DNA of 64,000 bases. Origin: Virgibacillus sp. NKC19-16. GTDB taxonomy: Bacteria > Bacillota > Bacilli > Bacillales > Amphibacillaceae. Each line of letters begins with the position of its first letter. Within the stretch, counting starts at the first letter, position 1. The stretch spans positions 2,414,001-2,478,000 of the forward strand of contig NZ_CP074373.1 in assembly GCF_021560035.1 (NCBI RefSeq), written 5' to 3'. Position numbers and translations under genes: made by a program. The notes beneath the pieces are model-generated. The model saw only the letters and a list, made by a program, of their open reading frames with translations, made no database searches and was not told where the DNA came from. Positions 24,601 through 33,339 of this stretch are shown piece after piece.

Positions 24601-26412
24601 TTATTCCTCTGAATCTCCCTCTTCAATTTGCCAAGAACCATTTCTTCGTGGATCTCCCCCACCGTACATTCCTTGTGCCTTACCTTGTCCATTAAGGATA
24701 ACCCCAAGGCCTTGAACACCTCCATAGAAAAGCGGAGAGTCATGTCCGATAACAGAATATCCCATATCACGGAGCCTCTGCATCGTTTCTTCAGGAAGCG
24801 CTTCTTCTACATATATAACTTCTTCTTCATTATAAAAACGCGATGCTTCAATGGCTTCTTGTAGGCTAACTCGCCCGTCATCTTCGTTAAACGCATGCTG
24901 GTATTGCATGATTGTTTGGAAGAGCATCGCTGGTATACGCCTTCCGCCAGGACTACCAATACCAAGAACCGGTTGCCCACTCTCTTCAAAGATTAACGGT
25001 GATACGAATGATCTCGGTCTTTTGCCAGGTTCATATCGATTTATGGATTCGTCGTTCTGGCTGAAGTTTTGCATTTGGTTATTGAGAAAGAATCCATTCA
25101 TATACCTGCCTGATCCATAAAATTCTCCTAACGAATGGGTGGCTGAGACCATCCTACCCTCTTTGTCCACAATAACAAAGTGTGTGGTATGCCTTGAATC
25201 TGCTTCCTCTGAAGGAGAATCAAATAACGTGGATGTATCTGCTTCTGTTATTTCGTCATAAGATATCTCATTGAACATGTCGTCAATATAGGCATCACTC
25301 GTAAAAGTTTCATGATCGATCTGGTCAAATTGCGGGTCACCCAATGTATCAACACGATGGCTATAGGTTATTTTTGTAATCTCATTCATGAGATGCATAT
25401 AAACATGTTCCAGTTCATCATGATTTACCAGTTCCCCAAATGAAAAGTCCTCCGGTATATCCTCATCAGGAAACACTTCTGTAAGATCTATTTTCTCGGC
25501 CAATTTTAATGCTTGAAGTACAACCGTACCTGACGAAGGTGAAGCACCACCATAAACGACTTGGTTCCCAATTTCTGTCTTAACCGGTTCGGATACTTGA
25601 GGTTCATATGCTTCCAAGTCTTCCGCTGTAAAACCTAATTCCTCTTGGAGCGCCTCTCCAACTGTCCCGCTATAAAATCCATCCGAGCGATTTTCCTGAA
25701 TAAGCGTCAATGTTTCCGCCAACTCTTCTTGTACAAGGAGATCATTAACTCCTACTACCTGACCACCTGGGAAAAACAACTCCCTATCCTGTGGATCCAG
25801 CTGAAGATAACGTACAGCACTGCTTGTCTGCTGATTAAAAATCTCTCCGACTTGAAAACCTTCTTCAGCTCTTTCTATAGCCGGTGCTAAAAGTTCTTCC
25901 CAAGCCGTTTCTCCATGACTTTCATGAATGAAGTCCAACCCTTTCACAAGACCTGGAACAGCGACTCCTCTATCCGGCCACTCCCCACTAACTGGAGCGG
26001 CTTCTCGATAATCATAGCTGACAGCCCCTTCTTCCGGATCATGATAAAGCATGATACCGCCACCGCCTATACCTGATCCGTATGGTTCAACCACATTTAG
26101 CATAAACGAAACAGCCACAGCTGCATCAATAGCATTTCCGCCATCTTCAATAACTTGCATACCTACATCTGCAGCTAACGGGTGAAGTGAACTAACCCCG
26201 TAAACCTCGACACGTGGCTCTTCTGCATTATTTGTATTCGTCTCATTTTGGCTGCCAACAGATTCCACTTGTCTATCCGTAAAATCACCACTGGAATACG
26301 GCTCTCTGAACGGGTCAAATTCATCTTCAAAATAAAAATTCCAACCAATTAACCCAACCATGACAATTCCTGCAATAATATAGGTGACCTTTAAATAACG
26401 ATTGACATTCAT
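24601..26412 (-). CDS. capD: membrane-anchored gamma-glutamyltransferase, CapD-like
   Basis: Gamma-glutamyltranspeptidase-fold protein of 603 residues with an N-terminal membrane anchor (residues ~9-28). GGNAIDAAVAV and GIGGGGIMLYHD belong to the large subunit; the autoprocessing threonine is the first T of HTTHFVIVD (about residue 409), and GSPGGRRIPAML near the C-terminus forms the glutamate-binding site. As the last gene of a pgsBCA operon it most resembles CapD of B. anthracis, which cuts poly-gamma-glutamate and links it to peptidoglycan. Alternatively it is a depolymerase releasing the polymer. It overlaps pgsA by ATGA. Confidence 0.85.
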   Translation of the reverse strand: MNVNRYLKVTYIIAGIVMVGLIGWNFYFEDEFDPFREPYSSGDFTDRQVESVGSQNETNTNNAEEPRVEVYGVSSLHPLAADVGMQVIEDGGNAIDAAVAVSFMLNVVEPYGSGIGGGGIMLYHDPEEGAVSYDYREAAPVSGEWPDRGVAVPGLVKGLDFIHESHGETAWEELLAPAIERAEEGFQVGEIFNQQTSSAVRYLQLDPQDRELFFPGGQVVGVNDLLVQEELAETLTLIQENRSDGFYSGTVGEALQEELGFTAEDLEAYEPQVSEPVKTEIGNQVVYGGASPSSGTVVLQALKLAEKIDLTEVFPDEDIPEDFSFGELVNHDELEHVYMHLMNEITKITYSHRVDTLGDPQFDQIDHETFTSDAYIDDMFNEISYDEITEADTSTLFDSPSEEADSRHTTHFVIVDKEGRMVSATHSLGEFYGSGRYMNGFFLNNQMQNFSQNDESINRYEPGKRPRSFVSPLIFEESGQPVLGIGSPGGRRIPAMLFQTIMQYQHAFNEDDGRVSLQEAIEASRFYNEEEVIYVEEALPEETMQRLRDMGYSVIGHDSPLFYGGVQGLGVILNGQGKAQGMYGGGDPRRNGSWQIEEGDSEE

Positions 26413-27683
26413 GATGTGATTTCCACTCCTTCAAGGACACCCGCTTTATCTAAGTCAATGTTTAGTCGTCCGTTTTCCACCGTCCACCAATCATTGTCCA
26501 ACTCTTTCCGCAGTGTCCTGAATATGCGATAGTCCCGATAAAATTTCGTCAAGCCTTCTGTTTCCCTCGGACGGGTATCTTCAATATACATCGGTACAAA
26601 CGAAAGTTGCTTGGAACCATCATCTAAGAAATCAAGTTGAGCGATGGCGGATTCCTTCGTTCGGCTCCAGCCCTGATCAAAAACGAAATTTCCCATACCA
26701 TTCATAACAATTGCGCGATTTCCTTCTGCACCTTCTACGACAGAAACAGGTTCCAGTACATGAGAGTGATGACCAATGATAATATCTGCACCATAGTTAG
26801 CTAAGTATTGAGCCAGTTCTTCCTGACGATCATTGGAGCCAACCTGGTACTCATCTCCCCAATGGATATGGACAATCACAATATCTGCCCCGCCTCCATC
26901 TTCTTCCTCAGGTGCTTTTGCCTGAAGCAGGCGATCTCTTAACTCCATCATCCCTTGATTCTGTGGTGTGAATACGCCTCCTACATAGTCCTGCGCACTG
27001 AATCCTTGTACAAAAACATCCGTAAAGCCAATGATGCCAGCACGAACGTCCTCATTGATATCAAAATAGGACATTTCAGCAGCATCAGTCGCTCCCTCCT
27101 CTATTTCCTCTTCTGAGAGGTTCATGGCATCACCGATTCCCACTGTATCAAATGACGCATTTTCGACATGATCCAACGTTTGCTGAAGTGATAAATCACC
27201 AAAATCAAGTGCATGATTATTGGCAAAGCTAACAGAGTCAAACCCTGCATTGCTGAGCGCATCGATGGCCCATGGTTCTGAATGAATATGGATATCTTTG
27301 TTATGTAATTCCGCATCATCCATCACTGCCTTTACTTCTTCGTCCTCCGTATTTAGTATCGGTGTTTCAAAATTTCCGGTAACATAATCCGATTCATCAA
27401 AAAAAGGCTGAACATATTCAAAGACACGGTCCATCGGTTCATTGCTTCTAACAGCAGCATCATGTACATGACGTCCCATCATCATATCGCCAACGATTGA
27501 CATCCGGTATTCTACATTATCGGCCCTAGTATCAGACGGCACAGAAGCTGAAAAGAACAATTGATGACCGAAAAAAGGAATCGCTAATACAATGATCGCA
27601 ATGATAGAATCACGTAATGCCCTATCACGATGACGGATCGTCCACAATTTTATTCTTTCCTTAAAAGACAATTCTTTCGACAT
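26409..27683 (-). CDS. pgsA: poly-gamma-glutamate synthesis protein PgsA/CapA
   Basis: Protein of 424 residues with a cytosolic N-terminus, one transmembrane helix (about residues 25-45) and an extracellular calcineurin-like phosphoesterase fold. Motifs are SIVGDMMMGRHV, GNFETPIL, FANNHALDFGD and VHIHWGDEY...IIGHHSHV. PgsA/CapA is needed for polymer elongation and export. The ATG at 27683 is preferred over the GTG 12 nt upstream since AGGTG precedes it. It starts 18 nt after pgsC and overlaps the CapD-like gene. Confidence 0.9.
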   Translation of the reverse strand: MSKELSFKERIKLWTIRHRDRALRDSIIAIIVLAIPFFGHQLFFSASVPSDTRADNVEYRMSIVGDMMMGRHVHDAAVRSNEPMDRVFEYVQPFFDESDYVTGNFETPILNTEDEEVKAVMDDAELHNKDIHIHSEPWAIDALSNAGFDSVSFANNHALDFGDLSLQQTLDHVENASFDTVGIGDAMNLSEEEIEEGATDAAEMSYFDINEDVRAGIIGFTDVFVQGFSAQDYVGGVFTPQNQGMMELRDRLLQAKAPEEEDGGGADIVIVHIHWGDEYQVGSNDRQEELAQYLANYGADIIIGHHSHVLEPVSVVEGAEGNRAIVMNGMGNFVFDQGWSRTKESAIAQLDFLDDGSKQLSFVPMYIEDTRPRETEGLTKFYRDYRIFRTLRKELDNDWWTVENGRLNIDLDKAGVLEGVEITS

Positions 27684-27700
27684 TTTTAAACGCACCTACT

Positions 27701-28150
27701 CTAAAATAAATGATAAACCGTAATAATGACAAATGTAAAAAAGGCGATGATAAATGTTGATGAGAATGTGGGTAGAACTCCCTGCTTATGAATGGAATTT
27801 GCAATCAATCCAGGCACAATAACCCCTATTCCCCTTAACTCCATAATCGGAAAAGGTGTTAGCGGATAGAGATAATCCATTCCCATCTTCAACAATACCC
27901 CTACAGTCAGCATAGCGGCAAACTTGCGTCGTCCATATAATACGGTTACGCGTCCTATTACTTGTGTGACAATGAGATATGTCAGCAAACTGATGACTGC
28001 CACTACAACAATATACATTAATTGATCGAAAACGAGCGCAATGTATCCCGGGACAACTAATCCTGCAGGGACAATTCCTGTTTTTTCAGCATAAATCAGT
28101 GAAAGCAGAACACCTATAATTATAGCAATATATAAATCTGTACCAAACAC
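27701..28150 (-). CDS. pgsC: poly-gamma-glutamate synthase membrane subunit PgsC/CapC
   Basis: Highly hydrophobic protein of 149 residues with about five helices, the usual size of PgsC. The sequence IAIIIGVLLSLIYAEKTGIVPAGLVVPGYIALVFDQ is the conserved family start, and GVIVPGLIANSIHKQGVLPT follows the fourth helix. PgsC forms the membrane synthase with PgsB. The GTG at 28150 has GAAGGAGTTGGAACAAC upstream. It lies 49 nt after pgsB. Confidence 0.92.
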   Translation of the reverse strand: MFGTDLYIAIIIGVLLSLIYAEKTGIVPAGLVVPGYIALVFDQLMYIVVVAVISLLTYLIVTQVIGRVTVLYGRRKFAAMLTVGVLLKMGMDYLYPLTPFPIMELRGIGVIVPGLIANSIHKQGVLPTFSSTFIIAFFTFVIITVYHLF

Positions 28151-28199
28151 GTTGTTCCAACTCCTTCATCAAAGTCCTGCTTATACTTGTCTCCATTGT

Positions 28200-29465
28200 T
28201 TAAGAAGGAGACTCGGCAAAAGCTTTTTCTTTATGGCGTGATTGTTTATTTTGTTTCTTCGTTTCATTAGATTCAGAAACGGTTGTTTTCTCCAATTCCA
28301 GTTGTTCCATGGCGTCCGCTAGTTCCTGGCCGCCTCCGTGGATATTTCCAACTCCGTAAATTGAAGTTTTTTCCGGTAGTCCCCTGATATATGCCAATAC
28401 TTGCCCCGTAGCGTGTTTTTCAAGGTTAATAAGGTTACTTATAGGCAATTTTTTATTTTCATATGCTTGTACAATCGGTGTAACACTTTTTCCTGTCAGG
28501 ATGAGCGTATCCGCGTCTAATTCGGGGAGCACCTCTTCGGCAAACTGGATGGTCCGATCGACACGATCCTCGCGACAGTTCATAATCACCACATTATTTT
28601 CAGAAGGATAATCTTGTTCCTGAATTTTGTTCCAAATATTAATGGTAGAAGTTGTATCATTTGCTGCAAAACCGTTAAAGAAAAAGCTTGGGGCTGATTC
28701 CCTGCCAAAAGCATGAACCCGCAGTGCACCAGGATCCACAGGCGCGTTAAGCATGCCTCGGAGCGCGACATCCCGGTCAATCTCAAGGATATCAGCAACA
28801 GCCAAACCGATTGCAGCATTTTCGGCAAACATCATAAATGGAAATTCTGTTAAATACGCATCATCGATAAGATCCGTATCCGCAACCACTACTTCACTAC
28901 CACGACGCCCTGCAATCTCTGCGAAGTAACGATAATAGTGTGTAGGAGGTATGACGACATAACCATTGTGGGGAATAGTGCGACTAAATGCCTCTGCAAT
29001 CTGGTCAATAGTCGGTCCCATGGCATCTAAATGGTCTTCCATTACATTTGTAATAACCGTGATGTTTGCTTTTACAAAACGTTCCTGAAAAACCTTCTGG
29101 TATTCCGGATTCACAGCCATACATTCTGTCACAAACGCGTCTGCCCCGCGTCTTGCTACTTTATTAATCATCACTTTTTGCTCGGAGATGTTTGGCCCTT
29201 GCAAGCTTCTGGTGATAGATTCCTCTTCCTCTTTATCCCAATAAAATAAACGAGGGGACGTCCCGGTAGTTTTACCAGCTACACGCTGCCGGTCTTCTTT
29301 GATAATTCCCATCACCAACCGTGTTACTGTAGATTTACCTCTAATACCGTTAATAAGGATCCTAGTGGGAATTCGATTTACATTTCTATCCAACTTTTTT
29401 CGCTCACGTATCCCTATGTATAAAACAATGACGGCAAAAAACGTCAAATAAATCAGCTCATTCAT
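28200..29465 (-). CDS. pgsB: poly-gamma-glutamate synthase ligase subunit PgsB/CapB
   Basis: ATP-dependent amide ligase of the Mur-ligase-like family, 421 residues. An N-terminal membrane helix is followed by the P-loop in RILINGIRGKSTVTRLVMGI (about residues 32-50), then VTECMAVNPEYQ and ITNVMEDHLDAMGPT. PgsB joins glutamate through gamma-carboxyl bonds to grow the capsule or slime polymer. The C-terminus is a charged Lys/Gln-rich tail. AGGAGG precedes the ATG at 29465. It is the first gene of pgsBCA-capD, behind a good SigmaA promoter. Confidence 0.93.
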   Translation of the reverse strand: MNELIYLTFFAVIVLYIGIRERKKLDRNVNRIPTRILINGIRGKSTVTRLVMGIIKEDRQRVAGKTTGTSPRLFYWDKEEEESITRSLQGPNISEQKVMINKVARRGADAFVTECMAVNPEYQKVFQERFVKANITVITNVMEDHLDAMGPTIDQIAEAFSRTIPHNGYVVIPPTHYYRYFAEIAGRRGSEVVVADTDLIDDAYLTEFPFMMFAENAAIGLAVADILEIDRDVALRGMLNAPVDPGALRVHAFGRESAPSFFFNGFAANDTTSTINIWNKIQEQDYPSENNVVIMNCREDRVDRTIQFAEEVLPELDADTLILTGKSVTPIVQAYENKKLPISNLINLEKHATGQVLAYIRGLPEKTSIYGVGNIHGGGQELADAMEQLELEKTTVSESNETKKQNKQSRHKEKAFAESPS

Positions 29466-29490
29466 GTTAAACCTCCTAGTAATCTATGAA

Positions 29491-29519
29491 ATTATACTAC
29501 TTTTACCATAATTCAACAA
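29491..29519 (-). promoter_or_regulatory. promoter of the poly-gamma-glutamate operon
   Basis: TTGTTG (29514-29519) and TATAAT (29491-29496) on the minus strand are 17 nt apart, about 26 nt upstream of the pgsB start. The -10 box is consensus. No known operator is apparent. Confidence 0.65.
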
Positions 29520-29682
29520 CTTATAAAACCGATTCGTGATACTAAAATATCAAGTTAGCATATCTCAGATTTTGGTTAGTCGCTCCTTTAAAATATACTC
29601 CTATCTTAATATACATGCCGCTTCGACAAGCTTCTAATTTGCGTATAGTATTATATGTCAGAGAGGCAAAGGAGGAAATACA

Positions 29683-29991
29683 ATGGGTAAATGGAGACAA
29701 AGAGGGTTTGACAAAAACGGAAACCAAGAGATGTATATGTCAAGATCAAATGGTGGTTGTGGAATGGAAGCAGACACGGAAGATAACTCAAGAAGAAAAA
29801 AGAGACGTGATAGTGATAACACCAACGTAAAAAATAGCGGAAATTCTTATGTTAATGTTGATGTTTATATCGACTCTGACCATAAGGCAAAAGTCCGTTC
29901 AGATGTAGATTTTAATGAAAAAGAGGATCAAGAACAAGAACAGGAGCAGGAGAAGAAACAGGATAAAAAGAAGCATAAAAAACACTATTAG
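29683..29991 (+). CDS. small charged protein of unknown function
   Basis: A 102-residue frame with an ideal AAAGGAGGAAATACA ribosome binding site. It begins MGKWRQRGFDKNGNQEMYMS, has a central beta-like YVNVDVYIDSDHKAKVRSD and a C-terminal Glu/Gln/Lys tail (DQEQEQEQEKKQDKKKHKK). No signal peptide or helix is seen. I do not recognise it; composition and size resemble small spore-associated proteins of Bacillaceae. A hairpin (29997-30027) follows the stop. Confidence 0.65.
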   Translation: MGKWRQRGFDKNGNQEMYMSRSNGGCGMEADTEDNSRRKKRRDSDNTNVKNSGNSYVNVDVYIDSDHKAKVRSDVDFNEKEDQEQEQEQEKKQDKKKHKKHY

Positions 29992-29996
29992 CAATA

Positions 29997-30027
29997 AGTG
30001 AAGTGGGATAGCTTTTCCTACTTCACT
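29997..30027 (+). terminator. hairpin after the small charged protein
   Basis: AGTGAAGT and ACTTCACT with an inner GGA/TCC form a stem 6 nt after the stop codon, followed by ACCATTTT. A modest terminator. Confidence 0.55.
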
Positions 30028-30042
30028 ACCATTTTGCAAAAA

Positions 30043-30068
30043 TACGGGCAGCGTAAACGCTGCCCGTA
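30043..30068 (-). terminator. terminator of sda
   Basis: TACGGGCAGCGT and ACGCTGCCCGTA form a perfect 12-bp inverted repeat, followed by five T residues on the minus strand. It lies 68 nt after the sda stop. Confidence 0.85.
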
Positions 30069-30136
30069 ACATTGTCATTGCTAACAATGATTTTGATTCA
30101 TATCCTTGCTTCCACTATTAAAAACACAGATCATCA

Positions 30137-30286
30137 TCAATCGACAATTCCTGCGCTTTTAAAAGAAAACTGGAGCTTTCTTCTTACTAACTCTGTTTCC
30201 AAGACCAGAATGAAGTCTTGACTTAAGTTAAGATCCAGTGCTTTTTTGTACGAGTCAACCAAAAGCTCGTCGGATAGATATTCCAT
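30137..30286 (-). CDS. sda: Sda, checkpoint inhibitor of sporulation kinase
   Basis: A 49-residue helical-hairpin protein. MEYLSDELLVDSYKKALDLN and LSQDFILVLETELVRR match B. subtilis Sda ([30 protein letters not shown] from memory). Sda binds the sporulation kinase KinA and stops phosphorelay signalling while replication is active. The start is the ATG at 30286 behind GGAAGGAGGTGCAGT; the longer open frame upstream is not used. Its presence marks a spore-former. I found no clear DnaA box in the 130 nt upstream, although DnaA drives sda in B. subtilis. Confidence 0.9.
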   Translation of the reverse strand: MEYLSDELLVDSYKKALDLNLSQDFILVLETELVRRKLQFSFKSAGIVD

Positions 30287-30386
30287 ACTGCACCTCCTTC
30301 CCACAATGAAATTTGAAAAAGTAGTTTCCGCATCACCTCCTTTCATCAAATGACACAAATGGGAAAACCTGGTTACTCGTCTAAAA

Positions 30387-30450
30387 GAAAAAAAGCATAT
30401 CAGAAAGAGTAAGGTCAAATTTAAAACTTGGCCTGATCCCTTGATATGCT
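30387..30450 (-). terminator. terminator-like stem-loop upstream of sda
   Basis: AGCATATCA (30394-30402) and TGATATGCT (30442-30450) enclose a second stem (AAGGTCAA / TTGGCCT). On the minus strand the stem runs into seven T residues. It sits 108 nt ahead of sda with no minus-strand gene immediately upstream, so it could be a leader attenuator of sda. The 30451-30780 interval shows no gene. Confidence 0.55.
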
Positions 30451-30784
30451 ACAGGTGTATAGGTTAATGCTTTGCATACGGGTAGCGCTTTACTAAACTA
30501 ATTTTCTCAAAGTCAGTCACTGCGCGCAAATTATTACATTATTATTTGATATTCAACATTATCGGCATGAAAAAAGATGACACTCGAGGCATCCGAAAGA
30601 GCCTAAAAACAACCCTAGAATGGGATACTATCCATACAACTGTTGCTTCATTTGTATATAATAGTGATCACGAAGGGTGTTGGATAACCTGAATGAAGAT
30701 CCTCCTTTATTATAGAAATAATTAAATGCATCCTCATCCTTTAATGAAAAAGAATTTGAAAAATTAATGAACAGGAGGATTTTT

Positions 30785-30901
30785 ATGGGATTTGGAATTT
30801 GTGGCTGTGGGTATCAACAACCTGTTGTCCAACCTAAAACTGGTGGTGGAACAAGTGAAACAAAGCAAAAATTAGAGATCAAAGACATAGAAGCAGAGTG
30901 A
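30785..30901 (+). CDS. 38-residue small protein with CGCG motif
   Basis: A short frame with an ideal ACAGGAGGATTTTT ribosome binding site. It starts MGFGICGCGYQQPVVQPK and ends with a charged KLEIKDIEAE tail. Two cysteines (CGC) could bind metal. It lies 114 nt upstream of the agmatinase-family gene on the same strand. Function unknown. Confidence 0.5.
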   Translation: MGFGICGCGYQQPVVQPKTGGGTSETKQKLEIKDIEAE

Positions 30902-31015
30902 GTTTTCGGCCCGGAATATTTTTGTGATAATTATTAAACAAGAGAATATAATTAAATGATTGCCACCAAACTCACGTCACGATATGTATAGATTTACGAC
31001 CAGGGGGGTGTTTCA

Positions 31016-32170
31016 TTGGGCTTTTTTGATAATCATGGACTGAGTTTCAGGCAGAAAAAAGCATTGGAAAGTGACCGTACTTCCGATTTATTAGGCATTG
31101 AAAACGCAAATAAGGAAGCGAAAATCCCTGAGATTGAGTCCGACAAAGAAATTGAAAGATCACTTAAATACGGATTGGAAGCCGCCCCTTCCATCGGAGA
31201 CCGTACGATATCCACGTTTACACGGGAATCAAGACCCCCTCAAGCTGGAATTGCTACTTTTTTGCGTACCCCATTTTTAGAAGATGTCCGTCGCGTGGGG
31301 GAATATGATGTGGCCTTTATCGGGGTTCCGTTCGATATTGGAACAACATACCGTGCCGGCACCAGATTTGGACCTGAAGCCTTACGACGAATTTCAAAAC
31401 TATATAATACTTATAGTTTTGAATTAGGTGTGGATTTGAAGGAATCCCTGAGGATGTGTGATATTGGTGATATTTTTACAATAGCAAATATCGAGAAGAG
31501 TTTTGACCAAATCTATAAAGCTGTATCCTATGTGTTTTGTCAAGGGACGTTTCCTGTGATGCTTGGTGGCGACCATTCGATCGGCTATCCTGCCCTGAGG
31601 GCTATTGCTGACAATATGGATGGAAAAGTCGGTATTATTCATCTGGATCGCCATCTTGACCTGCAGGAGAAAGATATGGATGAACGAATGCATACAACGC
31701 CTTGGTTTCACGCCACAAACATCCCAAATGCTCCACCTGAAAATCTCGTCCAGGTGGGAATAGGCGGATGGCAAGTACCAAGAGAAGCTGTACAAAATGT
31801 AAGGAAATTCGATACGACAGTTATTACAATTGGTGATATTGAAAGAATCGGTGTTGATAAAGCAGCAGAAATTGCATTAGAGAAAGCATGGAGAGGTGCA
31901 AAAGCCGTTTATTTAAGTGTTGACATCGATAGCTTTGATAGTGGGTTTGTACCTGGAACCGGATGGCCGGAGCCTGGCGGTTTCTTGCCCAGAGAAGGAT
32001 TGCAATTTATTAGTAAAGTGGCGGGTGTTGGTGTTTGTGGAATGGAACTTGTGGAAGTGTCCCCACCATATGATGTCAGTGATCAAACCGCACTATTAGG
32101 TACAAGAGTTATTTCAGATGTACTTGGTAATATGGTAAAAGAAGGGAAGCTTGGGAAGCAATTTTCGTAA
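31016..32170 (+). CDS. arginase/agmatinase-family ureohydrolase, candidate guanidine hydrolase
   Basis: A 384-residue ureohydrolase with all six metal ligands: GGDHS (His187), DRHLD (Asp211, His213, Asp215) and DIDSFD (Asp303, Asp305). It has a ~90-residue N-terminal extension, longer than classic agmatinases (~300) and similar to the ~390-residue nickel-dependent guanidine hydrolase GdmH of Synechocystis. PGTGWPEPGGFLPREG follows the second metal motif. The gene is directly followed by an ECF nickel/cobalt importer. I therefore infer a nickel-dependent guanidine hydrolase (guanidine to urea and ammonia); agmatinase remains possible. The TTG start has GGGGGGTG upstream. Confidence 0.7.
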   Translation: MGFFDNHGLSFRQKKALESDRTSDLLGIENANKEAKIPEIESDKEIERSLKYGLEAAPSIGDRTISTFTRESRPPQAGIATFLRTPFLEDVRRVGEYDVAFIGVPFDIGTTYRAGTRFGPEALRRISKLYNTYSFELGVDLKESLRMCDIGDIFTIANIEKSFDQIYKAVSYVFCQGTFPVMLGGDHSIGYPALRAIADNMDGKVGIIHLDRHLDLQEKDMDERMHTTPWFHATNIPNAPPENLVQVGIGGWQVPREAVQNVRKFDTTVITIGDIERIGVDKAAEIALEKAWRGAKAVYLSVDIDSFDSGFVPGTGWPEPGGFLPREGLQFISKVAGVGVCGMELVEVSPPYDVSDQTALLGTRVISDVLGNMVKEGKLGKQFS

Positions 32171-32186
32171 GCTATAAGATAAATTT

Positions 32187-32222
32187 CAACTGCTGCTATA
32201 TCTATAGCGGCTGTTTTTTTAC
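32187..32222 (+). terminator. terminator after the ureohydrolase
   Basis: CTGCTGCTATA and TATAGCGGCTG pair with one wobble and one mismatch, followed by seven T residues. It could attenuate read-through into the ABC ATPase gene 23 nt further on. Confidence 0.65.
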
Positions 32223-32244
32223 AAAAAGGAGTTGTGCCAACCCA

Positions 32245-33084
32245 ATGAATGCTATTGAAATAACAAATGTGACCTATCGCTATGAAAACGATACAGATGC
32301 GTTAAAAAATCTCACCTTACAAATTCCTCACGGGGCAAAAGTAGCGTTACTTGGTCCAAATGGTGCAGGAAAATCTACATTGTTACATCATTTAAATGGA
32401 TTAAAAATTCCAGACGAAGGCTCTGTTACCATAATGGGAAATCCATTAACGAAAAAAACCGCTCCCTCCATTCGTCAGCAAGTAGGACTAGTCTTTCAAG
32501 ATCCGGATGATCAGGTATTTTCCGGAACCGTTTGGGAGGATGTGGCGTTTGGACCGCGTAATTTAAACATGGTTGAAAACGATATTAAAGAAGTATGTCG
32601 GGCTGCTTTAGGAAATGTGGGAATGCTTGAGCATAAGGATAGAACTCCCTATCATTTGAGCTATGGGCAAAAGAAAAGAGTCGCCATTGCCGGCATCCTC
32701 GCCATGAGACCGGATATCGTTATATTGGATGAACCTATGGCATTTTTAGATCCTGCAGGTCAGGATGATATTGCGGGGCTCTTGCAAGGCTGGCACTATA
32801 TGGGCAAGACAATCCTTCTCTCGACACATGATGTGAATTTTGCCGCTTCATGGGCCGATATGGTTGTCCTGCTCAAAGACGGAGAAATTCTGGCAGCTGG
32901 TGACATTCATTTGTTGGTTAATGAAAAGTGGATTAGAGAGGCAGACTTGCATCTACCTATTATTGCAAGACTATTTAAAATGCTTCCGGAGCTGACACCT
33001 GACTCTCTCCCTATTAATGAACATGAAGCATCCCGAATGTTATTCAAGCAATTTAATGCTAGAAATAACAAATACATATACTAA
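32245..33084 (+). CDS. cbiO: ECF transporter ATPase (nickel/cobalt type, CbiO/NikO)
   Basis: Energy-coupling-factor ATPase of 279 residues. Walker A is LLGPNGAGKSTLLHHLNG, the Q-loop is VGLVFQDPDDQVFSGTVWEDVAFGP (a hallmark of ECF ATPases), the signature is LSYGQKKRVAIAG and Walker B is IVILDEPMAFLDP. It would power import of Ni or Co through the M and Q subunits encoded from 33743 to 36401. AAAAAGGAG precedes the ATG. It is separated from cbiM by a 650-nt stretch with two degenerate frames and a strong terminator. Confidence 0.88.
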   Translation: MNAIEITNVTYRYENDTDALKNLTLQIPHGAKVALLGPNGAGKSTLLHHLNGLKIPDEGSVTIMGNPLTKKTAPSIRQQVGLVFQDPDDQVFSGTVWEDVAFGPRNLNMVENDIKEVCRAALGNVGMLEHKDRTPYHLSYGQKKRVAIAGILAMRPDIVILDEPMAFLDPAGQDDIAGLLQGWHYMGKTILLSTHDVNFAASWADMVVLLKDGEILAAGDIHLLVNEKWIREADLHLPIIARLFKMLPELTPDSLPINEHEASRMLFKQFNARNNKYIY

Positions 33085-33133
33085 TTACTCCAGCTTTCGA
33101 TTCAGATAATGATTGGCTGTTTCGAAAGTTGGA

Positions 33134-33313
33134 TTACTGATTATTTCCATTCGAATCGTTCGCTTCCTGATCACCCATGACATTGTTTTCAAATTCCTCT
33201 GTGTTAATATCATTAAGTGACACTGGGCCATTCTCTGATAGAAGCTCCTTTAATTTCTCTGCATCACTAAGTGCTGCTAAGCCGACTAATAATGTCCCGG
33301 ACAAATCTTCCAC
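33134..33313 (-). pseudogene. truncated unknown frame
   Basis: A 59-codon minus-strand frame starting VEDLSGTLLVGLAALSDAEK with an acidic Asn-rich tail. It looks protein-like but has no ribosome binding site, and an in-frame stop lies four codons before the GTG. It is probably the 3' remnant of a larger gene. Function not recognised. Confidence 0.35.
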
Positions 33314-33339
33314 ATGTAAATCTTATATTTTATAGTTAA

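Noticed and set aside
30590-30640. Guanidine-I (ykkC) riboswitch ahead of the ureohydrolase
   Set aside because: A CTAGGGTT match exists only on the wrong strand and without the other conserved blocks; no guanidine riboswitch could be recognised in 30451-31015.
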